Source: an uncultured Alistipes sp. | Lineage (GTDB): Bacteria; Bacteroidota; Bacteroidia; Bacteroidales; UBA932 | Direction: 5' to 3' | Length of the DNA: 37,318 bases | Assembly (NCBI GenBank): GCA_945787505.1 | Contig: CALZHC010000012.1 | Coordinates: 1-37,318, forward strand | In this document: one piece after another, positions 15,065 to 23,905 of the stretch | Position numbering within the stretch: position 1 is the first letter of the stretch | Layout of the letters: each line of letters starts with the position of its first letter | Translations under genes and position numbers: made by a program | The notes under the pieces: generated by a model | Seen by the model: the letters and a program-made list of their open reading frames with translations, nothing else | Told to the model about the DNA's origin: nothing | Databases searched by the model: none

Positions 15065-17792
15065 CTTTCTGTGGTTTTATTATCTGCCACGAGATAGTGA
15101 CGCTGTCAAGTATCTCTGAAAGCAGTTCGTTCAGGGTTATCTCTGTAATAGAATCAAGTACGTTTTTTTTCTCTTTAAGGAAATCTTTCTGATCTATATA
15201 TCTCTCATTGAAAATTGACAGCCAGTATTCCGGATTGGTGGCGGCATTGTATTCATCCATAAGTACCAGAATCTTCTTTGATGACTCCGTTTCAGCGTGG
15301 GATATTCCTGTGGCTAAGAGCTCATGGATTACGGTCATTATCCTATCCTCTGCATCGAAGGGGATGTCGCAGGTCATCATAGTGAACTCCAGTATTGCCG
15401 ACTCCTTGGGAAAACGGTTGAATCTCAATGATGAGGATGCCATTATTCCCTCCCTGTAAAGCTCGGTAAGCACTCGTTTTTCTATGATGGAGCACAATAC
15501 CCTTGCTGCAAGCCTGTCGTTTATCTTCATAGGGCTTGGGAAGAGAATCTTCAAGTTATGGTACTCTCTGTCGAAATTCATACTGATGGGGACAGAGGAT
15601 CTTTTGTCGTAGGGTGAAAATGAGAGGCTCTTGTTTTCATTCACTATTCTGACAGTGGGTTTGGCAGGAAGGACTCCTATAGTTCTTATGGCAGAATTGG
15701 TCAGTTCCAGATCATCAGTATCTCCAACGAAGAAAAATTGAAAATCTGCAGGGTTACTGAAAAATCTGTTTATTGTGCCAATCATAGATGTATACTCCTG
15801 ATATGTGGGGAGTGACTCGTTCCTTTTCCTTTTCTTTTCAAGTATGAACTGCCGGGTATTGGTAGAGAAGTCTGTTGCCGGATTCTCCCTCCAGATCTTC
15901 AGGAAGTTTTCGAAAGCCAATGTGTCGGGTTTCGTTTCTTTAAAGTATGCTGAAACCAACGTGAGAAATTCGTCTGAATAATCTTTGTGAAAATGTCCCC
16001 TTATAATCCTCTGCTCCATTGTAACCTCTCTTTCGATGGTACAATGGGCACCGCGCTGAATTTGCGAAAAGCGATACTTATCCATGCTGTCTACTATGGA
16101 GATGTTGCAAAGATGGTTGAGGTACAGGTTATAACGTCGTATGTTACTGTCAAGGAGCGAGAGTCCGCCCTTGGCTGCCGCTTCAAACCATATCCAACCC
16201 GACTTGTTTTTCATCTCCTTGAAGTGGATTCTCACTCCGTTGGGAAGTTTTCTGGATGTGGAACCGATTACAGGATTGACACTTTTGGCGGTAAATGTCG
16301 ATTTGGTCTTGTATTCGGGAACTTTGGCAACTTCTGCCGCATAGAGGAGGGTGTCGGATGCACAGCTCTCCAATGTAGGTATGACCAGCGAGTCCAGCGT
16401 GCCTTCGCTTGCGCTTGAAAGGACTCTGTAACTTGTTCGCAGTGTATCGGAGAGAACCCCTCTTATGTAGTCGTTGATGCGGACGATGTCACTCTTGCGG
16501 TCTGCCACCTCAAGATAGGCTTTGTAAAGCGATGGACTGAAGATGCCGTATCCGTTTACATAATTGTCAATGCACAGGCGCGTGAGGTGGCTGTTCTGTC
16601 CGGAGACATTCTTTGTGTAGAGATAGTCTCTTTCGAAGTATGACATCTCCTTTGCTCTTGAAAACTCTTGCTCAAGTGCTCCCTCACGGCACAGAAGGTT
16701 CAGTTCGGAGGAGAGAAAACAGTAGGCATCGGCGAGATACCTTTCCGGTGTCTCTATTCTGATTATGAACGAACCGGTTCCTTTATGCCTGATTGGCTCT
16801 GCCTTCAGGCTGATGAATGGAATATTATCTCTAAGTATATGTCTATGAAGTCTTTCGTATAGAATGTTCAGCGTAAGGTCTCTGTAATAGGTGGCCACAA
16901 AGGGGAATGCAGTCCTTCGTAGTGCCGGATGGATATCTTCCGTTATGTATTCAAATGTTATAGATGGGGTATGTGCTTCAGAATCCGTGGTATATATGAT
17001 TGCCGGAGCAGCGGCGCGCGCAGAGCCTGCGGCTGTGTCCACAGAGACTCCCATAACTGATTCAGCTGATACTACAGGCGTGGGGCGGCTCGGTTTAGGT
17101 ATTGTCTGGAACAGTGCCTCTATCTTCATTTGGGCCTCTGAAGGGTTGATATCGCCGCATATTATTATGGACTGGACATCGGGCTTGCAGTACATGCCGT
17201 AAAAATTTCTTACATCCTCTGTCCCTATACTGTCAATCTCCCTGCAAAGGGAATCGAACATAATGCCGGAACCCGGAGCAAGCCGGGAGGCAAGAAGATT
17301 TTTCAGAAGGACCTTGCCTCTGCCGACAGTCCTATCATTTATCTCGACAAATCCTGAAATATTGTAGAGGGCCAGAAGCATTGAGTCCACGACTTTGCTG
17401 TTCTTCTTGACAGGGATGTTGGGGAAGTGGAAAGATATGGCACCGTTCTCTTCGGAGAGTTGAATACCTTTGTTTATTTCTACTCCCATACTGGCGAGGA
17501 AGGCCAAAATTTCACCATCAGGAAAATTTCTGCTTTGTGTCAGAGACATGGTCTCAATAAGTGCTGGAATAGTCTTCTGGCAGGGGCTGTTATTAATATC
17601 AACTTGTTTTATAACAAGAGAAAAATCTGCAAATCCCTGTATGGTATTATTTTTGATAACGTAGTATGTCAGACCGTTGTCCATTTCTTTCTTAAGCACT
17701 GAAGGATCGTTCTCAATGACCCCTACGAACTGTGCATTCACTGAAAAAATGGAAGCCAAAAACAAGAATAGAGTTAAAAATATCGCTTTCAT
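15057..17792 (-). CDS. M16 peptidase-family protein, catalytic motif lost
   Basis: A 911-residue two-module M16 (pitrilysin) family protein with a signal peptide (about residues 1-20, LFLASIFSVNAQ), so probably periplasmic. The N-terminal DNGLTYYVIKNN is the standard M16 opening. The zinc motif HxxEH should lie at residues 77-81, but the bases encode ALIET: both histidines are gone and only E80 remains. The downstream glutamate segment (EEWR type) is also replaced (RGKVLLKNLL). It is therefore unlikely to be a zinc protease. M16 proteins often work as an active plus an inactive subunit; no active partner is in the window. The gene is full length with no frameshift, so it is a preserved pseudo-enzyme rather than a pseudogene. 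It overlaps the DUF3109 gene by 8 nt. Confidence 0.88.
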   Translation of the reverse strand: MKAIFLTLFLFLASIFSVNAQFVGVIENDPSVLKKEMDNGLTYYVIKNNTIQGFADFSLVIKQVDINNSPCQKTIPALIETMSLTQSRNFPDGEILAFLASMGVEINKGIQLSEENGAISFHFPNIPVKKNSKVVDSMLLALYNISGFVEINDRTVGRGKVLLKNLLASRLAPGSGIMFDSLCREIDSIGTEDVRNFYGMYCKPDVQSIIICGDINPSEAQMKIEALFQTIPKPSRPTPVVSAESVMGVSVDTAAGSARAAAPAIIYTTDSEAHTPSITFEYITEDIHPALRRTAFPFVATYYRDLTLNILYERLHRHILRDNIPFISLKAEPIRHKGTGSFIIRIETPERYLADAYCFLSSELNLLCREGALEQEFSRAKEMSYFERDYLYTKNVSGQNSHLTRLCIDNYVNGYGIFSPSLYKAYLEVADRKSDIVRINDYIRGVLSDTLRTSYRVLSSASEGTLDSLVIPTLESCASDTLLYAAEVAKVPEYKTKSTFTAKSVNPVIGSTSRKLPNGVRIHFKEMKNKSGWIWFEAAAKGGLSLLDSNIRRYNLYLNHLCNISIVDSMDKYRFSQIQRGAHCTIEREVTMEQRIIRGHFHKDYSDEFLTLVSAYFKETKPDTLAFENFLKIWRENPATDFSTNTRQFILEKKRKRNESLPTYQEYTSMIGTINRFFSNPADFQFFFVGDTDDLELTNSAIRTIGVLPAKPTVRIVNENKSLSFSPYDKRSSVPISMNFDREYHNLKILFPSPMKINDRLAARVLCSIIEKRVLTELYREGIMASSSLRFNRFPKESAILEFTMMTCDIPFDAEDRIMTVIHELLATGISHAETESSKKILVLMDEYNAATNPEYWLSIFNERYIDQKDFLKEKKNVLDSITEITLNELLSEILDSVTISWQIIKPQKDE

Positions 17793-17796
17793 ATTA

Positions 17797-17829
17797 CAAA
17801 AGTACCATATTTTTATCTACTTTTGCCAA
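17797..17829 (-). promoter_or_regulatory. Promoter of the M16 gene, possibly leaderless
   Basis: On the minus strand TACTTTTG occupies 17804-17797, and TTG at 17829-17827 may be the -33 element (22-bp spacer). The box ends 4 nt before the ATG at 17792, so the mRNA may start at the start codon. Confidence 0.5.
17818..17825 (+). promoter_or_regulatory. -7 box for the TPR-protein gene
   Basis: TACTTTTG, a full match to TAnnTTTG, ending 36 nt before the ATG at 17862. It forms a perfect 8-bp inverted repeat with the opposing box of the M16 promoter, 13 bp away. Confidence 0.55.
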
Positions 17830-17861
17830 GTTGTTGAAAAATTATTAAACATAAATACTTT

Positions 17862-18800
17862 ATGAAAAAAATTCTAACACTCGCTTTTTCTCTCTTTGCA
17901 GTAGTGGCTTTGAACGCACAGGATCTCGAAAGTGCAACCAATACCTACAATGAAGCTGCAAACGCCCTTAATGCAGGCGACAAGGAATCCGCACTCAATT
18001 ATTTCAAAAAGGCTCTTGCTGATGCTGAAGTTATCGGACCTGAAGCAGAAGAGCTTGCAAACAATTGTAAGAAGTACATTCCTGTAGTGACATTCTCCAT
18101 CGGTAAGGAAAAGGCTGCCAATGGTGACTATAATGGAGGTATTGCCCTTATGTACGAAGCAGCTGAAATCGCTGAAGAATATGGTCAGGACGACGTAAAG
18201 GCGGAAGCTCTTGATCTTATTCCTCAGGTATATATGCAGCAGGGAAACCTTTGTTTGAATAATAAGTCATACGCTGAAGCAGTTGAAAACTATAAGAAAG
18301 TTGTAGAAATCAAGCCCAATGATGGAAATGCATGGCTCAGACTCGGTCAGGCTTCTTCTCGTATTGGTGACGAAACATTAGCTGTAGAAGCATTGCAGAA
18401 AGCAGCTGAATTCGGACAGAAGAATGCAGCTGAGAAGGCCCTCAACTCTTTCTATGTAGGAAAAGCAAATGCATGCCTGAAGGCTAAAAACTATACAGAT
18501 GCATTGGAAAATGCTGAAAAATCTCTGCAATATGCTGATAATGCTGCAGCCCATCAGATTGCCGGAACAGCTGCTGTTCAGCTTAAGAACAGTGCTTCAG
18601 CAATCGAACACTTCAAGGCATTCCTCGAACTCTCACCCAACGCAAAGAATGCAGATCAGATCAAATATCAGCTTGCAACATCATACGAAGCTCTTAATGA
18701 TAAGGATAATGCATGCCTCTATTATAAGGCTATCCTTAACAATCCTCAGTTCAAGGAATACGCTAAACATAAAATCGAAAACGAACTTAAATGCAAATAG
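17862..18800 (+). CDS. Exported tetratricopeptide-repeat protein
   Basis: A 312-residue protein with a signal peptide (residues 1-19, FSLFAVVALNAQ), likely periplasmic. Multiple helical TPR-like repeats follow: NTYNEAANALNAGDKESALNYF (near 28), AEAVENYKKVVEIKPNDGNAWLRLGQAS (near 140), ENAEKSLQYADNAAAHQIAG (near 222) and SAIEHFKAFLELSPNAKNA (near 247). The PNDGNAWLRLG and LSPNA turns are classic TPR features. It probably acts as a protein-interaction scaffold; the partner is unknown. The gene overlaps the U32 gene by 10 nt, which suggests joint translation. Confidence 0.85.
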   Translation: MKKILTLAFSLFAVVALNAQDLESATNTYNEAANALNAGDKESALNYFKKALADAEVIGPEAEELANNCKKYIPVVTFSIGKEKAANGDYNGGIALMYEAAEIAEEYGQDDVKAEALDLIPQVYMQQGNLCLNNKSYAEAVENYKKVVEIKPNDGNAWLRLGQASSRIGDETLAVEALQKAAEFGQKNAAEKALNSFYVGKANACLKAKNYTDALENAEKSLQYADNAAAHQIAGTAAVQLKNSASAIEHFKAFLELSPNAKNADQIKYQLATSYEALNDKDNACLYYKAILNNPQFKEYAKHKIENELKCK

Positions 18801-20656
18801 CATTAGAGCTTCTTGCTCCTGCTGGGAATAAGGATATCGGCATTGCAGCTATTGACTGCGGTGCCGATGCTGTATATATTGCAGGCCCGTCATTCGGAGC
18901 AAGGGAGGCGGCCGGCAATTCTTTTGATGATATAGCAATTCTTGCAGATTATGCCCACAGGTTCGGTGCAAAGGTTTACCTAACGCTCAATACCATCCTT
19001 TACGACAGTGAGCTGGAGGATGCCAGAAGAAGCCTTTTCAGCGCTTATGATGCGGGATGTGATGCTGTCATCGTGCAGGATTTGGGTATTCTGAAGATGG
19101 AGATTCCTCCGATAGAACTTCATGCTTCCACTCAGTGCAATATCAGGACCCTTGACCAGGTGCGTTTCCTCGAGTCACTGGGTTTTACCAGGGTGGTGCT
19201 TGCAAGGGAACTCTCTCTTGACCAGATCGCACAGATACGGCAGGGAACAAAGTGTGAACTGGAGAGCTTCATTCATGGAGCTCTGTGCGTCTCTTATAGC
19301 GGCCAGTGCTATATGAGCCAGTATCTCTCGGGAAGAAGCGCAAACAGGGGACGATGTATCCAGGCGTGCAGATCCAGATACGATCTTACTGACATGGACG
19401 GAAATGTTCTGGTGAAGAACAAGTCCCTTCTCTCGCTTAAGGATTTCTCTTTGGAAAAGAGGATAGGGGATATGGCCAGGGCGGGTGTTGTCTCGTTCAA
19501 AATCGAGGGACGTCTGAAGAATATTTCTTATGTAAAGAATATTGTCAGGATGTACCGGCAGGAGATTGATGCACTCATTGCATCTGAACCTGAAAAGTAC
19601 CGCCATAGTTCCTACGGTATGGTGGAGGGCGGTTTTACTCCATCTCCCTCAGCAACATTCAGCCGTGGTTATACTACCTATTTCATTGACGGGAACAGGA
19701 ACAATGCCCCCTGGAGTTCAATGGATACGGCAAAAGGTGTCGGTGAGCTCGTAGGCAGGGTGGGGAAGGTTGCCCTCTTGCCTGATGGACTCTCTGCCAT
19801 TACAGTGAAATATGACAAGAGTTTCAAAAAAAAGCTTGCCAATGGTGATGGCCTCTGTTATGTGAGCCCCTCAGGGCAGGTGCAGGGTGTCAGGGTAGAG
19901 ACCGTTTCCGGAGATAGGGTATGTGTCAAAAGTGACAGGTCTCTCAGAGAGGGACTTCTCCTTTTCAGAAACTATAACAGGCTCTTTGAAAAGGAACTGG
20001 AAAGAAATATGCCCAAAAGGCTCATAGGTGCAAAGGTCACTATTGAGTGCCCGGGCGGTGGAGATATGGTCGTTAATGCAGTTTTGCCGGATGGTCGTAG
20101 TGCGACCGGGATTATCTGCGGTCAGGTAGCGGAAAACAGAGAACAGGCTCTCAGAAATATTGTCACCTCCTTTTCAAAGACCTCATCAATATACAGATTT
20201 TCTGTAGAAAAGATTACAGGTGAGGATGTGCCGTTTATTTCATCCTCGTCACTCAATGCTCTCAGGAGGGAACTTGCAGTTAAGTTTGAGCCGGGTGTTA
20301 AAGATGATGACCAAGTGCCGCAATATATTCCTTCAGTTCCACTCGAGAGGGTATCTATGAGGGATATCCATATTCCGCAAAGGAGGAATTATCTCAACTG
20401 CTCGAATCATCTTAGCAGGGAACTATATGAATCTCTGGGTATCACCCCTGATCCGGCATACGAACTTGAGGCTGACCCCCGAACAGAACTTATGAGGACC
20501 AAATATTGCCTTAGGAATGAACTGGGAATCTGTCCCAAAATCAAAATGGGAGTGAAAGCCTCTCCTCTTATTCTTGTCAATAATGGAAAGAGAATGAGGG
20601 TGGATTTTGACTGTCGGCAGTGTGAAATGAGTATCAGACCGTATACAAAAGATTGA
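18791..20656 (+). CDS. U32 peptidase-family protein (RlhA/YegQ-like)
   Basis: A 621-residue U32 family protein. N-terminal ELLAPAGN (near residue 5) and the hallmark ESFIHGALCVSYSGQC near 158-174, with CYMSQYLSGRSANRGRCIQACR following, identify it. The cysteines of that segment bind an Fe-S cluster in relatives such as RlhA, TrhP and UbiU/V, which act in RNA hydroxylation or quinone hydroxylation rather than proteolysis. A second region of about 250 residues and a C-terminal zone with YCLRNELGICPK and CRQCEM follow, as in longer forms carrying a DUF3656 domain. The start overlaps the TPR gene by 10 nt. The stop lies within a 23-bp overlap with the convergent holB. The exact substrate cannot be read. 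Confidence 0.88.
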   Translation: MQIALELLAPAGNKDIGIAAIDCGADAVYIAGPSFGAREAAGNSFDDIAILADYAHRFGAKVYLTLNTILYDSELEDARRSLFSAYDAGCDAVIVQDLGILKMEIPPIELHASTQCNIRTLDQVRFLESLGFTRVVLARELSLDQIAQIRQGTKCELESFIHGALCVSYSGQCYMSQYLSGRSANRGRCIQACRSRYDLTDMDGNVLVKNKSLLSLKDFSLEKRIGDMARAGVVSFKIEGRLKNISYVKNIVRMYRQEIDALIASEPEKYRHSSYGMVEGGFTPSPSATFSRGYTTYFIDGNRNNAPWSSMDTAKGVGELVGRVGKVALLPDGLSAITVKYDKSFKKKLANGDGLCYVSPSGQVQGVRVETVSGDRVCVKSDRSLREGLLLFRNYNRLFEKELERNMPKRLIGAKVTIECPGGGDMVVNAVLPDGRSATGIICGQVAENREQALRNIVTSFSKTSSIYRFSVEKITGEDVPFISSSSLNALRRELAVKFEPGVKDDDQVPQYIPSVPLERVSMRDIHIPQRRNYLNCSNHLSRELYESLGITPDPAYELEADPRTELMRTKYCLRNELGICPKIKMGVKASPLILVNNGKRMRVDFDCRQCEMSIRPYTKD

Positions 20657-21767
20657 CAAGGTGGCAAAAGGCTATTTTTGAGTTGGCATTGCTCTCAATA
20701 TCCGATGTTGCCTCCTCTATAGCAGTTACACTCTTCTGGATGGTGGTGCGTGAAAGAACTTTGCAGGCCTGAGTGACAATCGGCTGCTCGTTGGGCAGGG
20801 TATCACAGATGGAGTGGAGTCCGATTCCCTCCATCAATATTTTACGATAGAAGCCGGTGAGGTAGCGGCAGAACTCTTTCTGTCTTTCCCTTCCCAAATC
20901 CACAATAGAGTCTGTACACTCCAACATTCCAGGAAGGTCTCTGGAGATCCTGCACTGTATTAATCTTTGGACAATAGGGTAGAATATGGACCCCTCTTCA
21001 GCCTCCTTACACAGTTTTATGGCTTTTCCAACGCTTCCTCCTGAGGCTCTTGCGTATATTGCCGCATCGTTTTCCGTGATTCCGAATCTTTGGCACAGTT
21101 CCTCGGATATGAGTTTAGGCTCTATTCCGAATACCTTCATCATAAGTGTTCTGGAACGGATGGTCTGAAGAACCTTTTCCGGTGTGTGTGTAATGAATAT
21201 GAAATATGTTCCAGGCGAAGGTTCTTCCACTATCTTGAGAAGTCTGTTTGCGGCCTCTTCATTCATCCTCTCCGGAAGCCACACTATCATATATTTGTTG
21301 AATCCCTCATACGATTTGAGGGAGAGTTGTGCGAGTATCTCTTTTGCTTGTGCGACATTTATGTTCCCGCTCTTTTCCTCTATCTGAAGGTGGGAATAGA
21401 GATCGCTCTCCGTAAAGTACGGATTTGTGGAGAGTAGTTCCCTGAAGGGCTCCGCGAAATATCTGCTGATCTGCTTTGGATCGCTCTTTTGGGCTGAAAG
21501 GGGAGATGAGTTGACAGGAAAGACATAATGCAGGTCCTGGTGGAATCCTCTTGCAATCTTTTTGCATGTGGGACATACACCGCACGAATCTTTGCCTGGA
21601 ATACGGTTCGGGCATGCCATGTATTGGACAAGGGCTGTGGCCAGTCCGATTGCCCCGCATCCGGGCTGTTCGACCAGCATGATGGAATGACTCATTTTTC
21701 CGGAGTCTGCAATCTCCATCATTTTTTGTTTTAGCTCATTATTTCCTGAAATCTCCCTGAATTGCAT
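20634..21767 (-). CDS. holB: DNA polymerase III delta' subunit
   Basis: A 377-residue clamp-loader AAA+ protein. N-terminal FREISGNNELKQKM and SHSIMLVEQPGCGAIGLATA correspond to the P-loop region, but GKT/S is absent, as is normal for delta' rather than gamma/tau. The zinc module has C52, C62, C65 and C68. LKSYEGFNKYMIVWLPERMNEEAANRLLKIVEEP is the typical DnaX/delta' Walker B and sensor zone, and TLMMKVF-like text follows. It loads the sliding clamp together with gamma/tau and delta. It is divergent from the coiled-coil gene at 21836 and has a 23-bp 3' overlap with the U32 gene. I found no good TAnnTTTG box upstream on the minus strand. Confidence 0.92.
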   Translation of the reverse strand: MQFREISGNNELKQKMMEIADSGKMSHSIMLVEQPGCGAIGLATALVQYMACPNRIPGKDSCGVCPTCKKIARGFHQDLHYVFPVNSSPLSAQKSDPKQISRYFAEPFRELLSTNPYFTESDLYSHLQIEEKSGNINVAQAKEILAQLSLKSYEGFNKYMIVWLPERMNEEAANRLLKIVEEPSPGTYFIFITHTPEKVLQTIRSRTLMMKVFGIEPKLISEELCQRFGITENDAAIYARASGGSVGKAIKLCKEAEEGSIFYPIVQRLIQCRISRDLPGMLECTDSIVDLGRERQKEFCRYLTGFYRKILMEGIGLHSICDTLPNEQPIVTQACKVLSRTTIQKSVTAIEEATSDIESNANSKIAFCHLVNLLYTV

Positions 21768-21805
21768 AATTTTTGTATTTTATCCGTTTAACATGAAATA
21801 ATTGC

Positions 21806-21813
21806 TATTTTTG
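21806..21813 (+). promoter_or_regulatory. -7 box for the coiled-coil gene at 21836
   Basis: TATTTTTG matches TAnnTTTG and ends 22 nt before the ATG. A -33 TTTG is not evident. This would serve the 21836 gene and probably hemW. Confidence 0.45.
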
Positions 21814-21835
21814 AACTGATAAAACAATCATTTGT

Positions 21836-22714
21836 ATGGAAAACGAAAACAAAAATAACAAAAATCTGAAAATTGCAGTGGTGGTCCTTGCCGTTGCCGC
21901 TGTAGCTCTCGCTGGTGTATTTGCTTACGTGTGGTTTGACAGGCAGTCTCTTATTAACGATCTTACTGTTGAAAAAGAGGAACTTACCGAAGATCTTATC
22001 AATTTGCAGGGAGAGTATTCCCAGCTTTCGTCAGACAATGACACTCTTAATCATCACCTGGAGGTGGAAAGGGAGAAGGTAGCCCAGCTGCTCGACAGAA
22101 TCAAGAAGACAGATGCAGCGAACCGTCAAAAGATTAGGGAGTACGAAAAGGAACTTGGAACATTGCGTTCTATAATGAAGCATTATATTCTGCAGATCGA
22201 CTCGCTGAATATGGTCAACATAGCTCTCAGAAAGGATGTTGAAAAGGCAAGAAACGAAGCGAAGGAGTCCAACAAGAAGATTCAGGAACTTACCAAGACT
22301 TCCGACGAATATGCCAAGCTGGTGGAAAAGGGCTCGGCTGTCAAGGGACGAGGCATCTCGGTCATTGCAATCAACAAATCCAACAAGCTCACAGACAGAA
22401 GCAGCAGGGCTGTCAAGATGAAGACATGTCTCTATCTGGTAGAGAATGACATAGCTAAGCGAGGTCCAATGAGAGTCTACATTCGTGTGAAGGATCCTGA
22501 CGGAATACTAATGACCAACAACGCCACCAATATAGTTGAGGTGGGTGGTGAGCAGATTGTCTACACAGAGTCCCGTGAAGTCGATTATCAGGGAGAGGAG
22601 GTAGAGGTATGTATCTACTTCGCTCCAGAGCAGGGATTCGCAAAGGGTCTTTACAATGTTGAGGTCTTTACACTTGGAGGCGAAATAGGAGGCAGTGAGT
22701 TGCTTCTCAAATAG
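21836..22714 (+). CDS. Single-pass membrane protein with long coiled coil
   Basis: A 292-residue protein that I know only as a type common in Bacteroidota. It has a short charged N-terminus, one membrane helix at about residues 13-33 (IAVVVLAVAAVALAGVFAYVW), then a long heptad-rich coiled coil from about 38 to 165, as in DLTVEKEELTEDLINLQGEY and YEKELGTLRSIMKHY. A C-terminal beta-rich domain of about 115 residues ends in GGEIGGSELLLK. The coiled coil and C-domain are probably periplasmic. It could be a spacer or scaffold in the envelope. It is 9 nt upstream of hemW and likely in the same transcript. No catalytic motif is visible. Confidence 0.75.
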   Translation: MENENKNNKNLKIAVVVLAVAAVALAGVFAYVWFDRQSLINDLTVEKEELTEDLINLQGEYSQLSSDNDTLNHHLEVEREKVAQLLDRIKKTDAANRQKIREYEKELGTLRSIMKHYILQIDSLNMVNIALRKDVEKARNEAKESNKKIQELTKTSDEYAKLVEKGSAVKGRGISVIAINKSNKLTDRSSRAVKMKTCLYLVENDIAKRGPMRVYIRVKDPDGILMTNNATNIVEVGGEQIVYTESREVDYQGEEVEVCIYFAPEQGFAKGLYNVEVFTLGGEIGGSELLLK

Positions 22715-22723
22715 TTGCAGTGT

Positions 22724-23857
22724 ATGATTTATGTTCATTTCCCTTTCTGCAGGACTTTCTGCACTTATTGTGACTTCTATTCCGTTACGGACAAGGGAAA
22801 GGAAAAAGAGTATAATGAGGCTCTTCTGGGTGAGATATCTGCCCGGAAGAGCTTCTTGGATTTGATGAGCTCTTCATCCTCTGATGTGAAGACTCTGTAT
22901 GTGGGTGGAGGCACACCCTCTCTGGCCGGAGGCAAATTCTTTGAAATAATGGCATCTCTTGCAGCCCGCTACTGTGTCGGGGAATTTACCGTTGAGGTGA
23001 ATCCTGATGATGTGACACCACGGCTGGTCTCTCTACTGCGTGAGTGCGGGGTCAACAGGGTGAGCATGGGGGTGCAGTCATTTAATGATGTATCTCTCAG
23101 GTGGATGAACAGAAGGCACAATTCAGCCGGGGCGATCCGTGCATACAGATTGCTCAGGGAGGGTGGCTTCGACAATATTTCTTTGGATCTTATTTTCGGT
23201 TACGACCCCGCACCCTCGGGTACTTCCGATGAGGCGGATCTTTTGTCACTCTGGCGAGAAGATCTGACCCGGATAATTTCGCTGGAGCCTGAACATATTT
23301 CTGCATATCAGATGGGCATTGAAGCAGAATCCCTACTCGGATGCCGTGCGCAGCGGGGTGAGTATAACGAACCGTCTGATGAGCTTTGTGCGGCTCAGTA
23401 TGAGATGTTACAACAGATGCTTGAGTATGCCGGGTACTGTCAGTATGAAATATCCAATTTTGCCAAAAAGGGATTCCGTTCAAAGCATAACAGTGCCTAT
23501 TGGGAGAGGGTCCCATATATAGGTCTGGGGCCTGGTGCCCACTCTTTCGACGGTCGGTGCAGAATGTGGAATCTGTCTGATATAGAAAGATATATTGCGT
23601 ATTACCATTATAATGACCACTCTGTTCTTCCCTTTGAGAGTGAAGAGCTAGATAGTGAGGACATCAGGGTAGAAACCATCATGCTTGGCCTAAGGCGGTG
23701 TGAGGGAATGGAACTCTCTGTTCTCAATGACCTGGTCAGCGACAGGGAGAGTTTCAACCGATTGTGCTCTTGTGGAGCTCTTGCAATAGAGGGAGACAGG
23801 GTCTTCATACCCAAAGAGAGACTCTTCGTCAGTGATAGTGTGATACGCGAATTGTGA
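22724..23857 (+). CDS. hemW: Radical SAM heme chaperone HemW
   Basis: A 377-residue radical SAM protein with the cluster motif CRTFCTYC (C9, C13, C16), and HFPFC ahead of it. The later SKHNSAYWERVPYIGLGPGAHSFDG region (near residue 250-274) is the HemW/HemN hallmark, and VEVNPDDVTPRLVSLLRECGVNRVSMGVQSFND is the standard second block. HemW inserts heme into target enzymes, unlike coproporphyrinogen dehydrogenase HemN, and the CxxxCxxC spacing with FY/DF context favours HemW. The start at 22724 (MIYVHF) is preferred over 22715 because family members start just before YVHFPFC. The gene follows the coiled-coil gene after 9 nt. Confidence 0.92.
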   Translation: MIYVHFPFCRTFCTYCDFYSVTDKGKEKEYNEALLGEISARKSFLDLMSSSSSDVKTLYVGGGTPSLAGGKFFEIMASLAARYCVGEFTVEVNPDDVTPRLVSLLRECGVNRVSMGVQSFNDVSLRWMNRRHNSAGAIRAYRLLREGGFDNISLDLIFGYDPAPSGTSDEADLLSLWREDLTRIISLEPEHISAYQMGIEAESLLGCRAQRGEYNEPSDELCAAQYEMLQQMLEYAGYCQYEISNFAKKGFRSKHNSAYWERVPYIGLGPGAHSFDGRCRMWNLSDIERYIAYYHYNDHSVLPFESEELDSEDIRVETIMLGLRRCEGMELSVLNDLVSDRESFNRLCSCGALAIEGDRVFIPKERLFVSDSVIREL

Positions 23858-23866
23858 TATCAGTGC

Positions 23867-23897
23867 TTTGAAACTTTGAAAAGTTCGTTTATCTTTG
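23867..23897 (+). promoter_or_regulatory. Promoter of pyrH-frr
   Basis: TTTG at 23867-23870 and TATCTTTG at 23890-23897 fit the -33 and -7 consensus, with 19 bp between them, the same spacing as in the tetR promoter. It lies in the 48-nt gap after hemW. Confidence 0.65.
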
Positions 23898-23905
23898 TAG
23901 GATAA

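Noticed and set aside
15057-17792. M16 gene as a pseudogene
   Set aside because: The frame is intact over 911 codons with a signal peptide and promoter; only the catalytic residues are lost.
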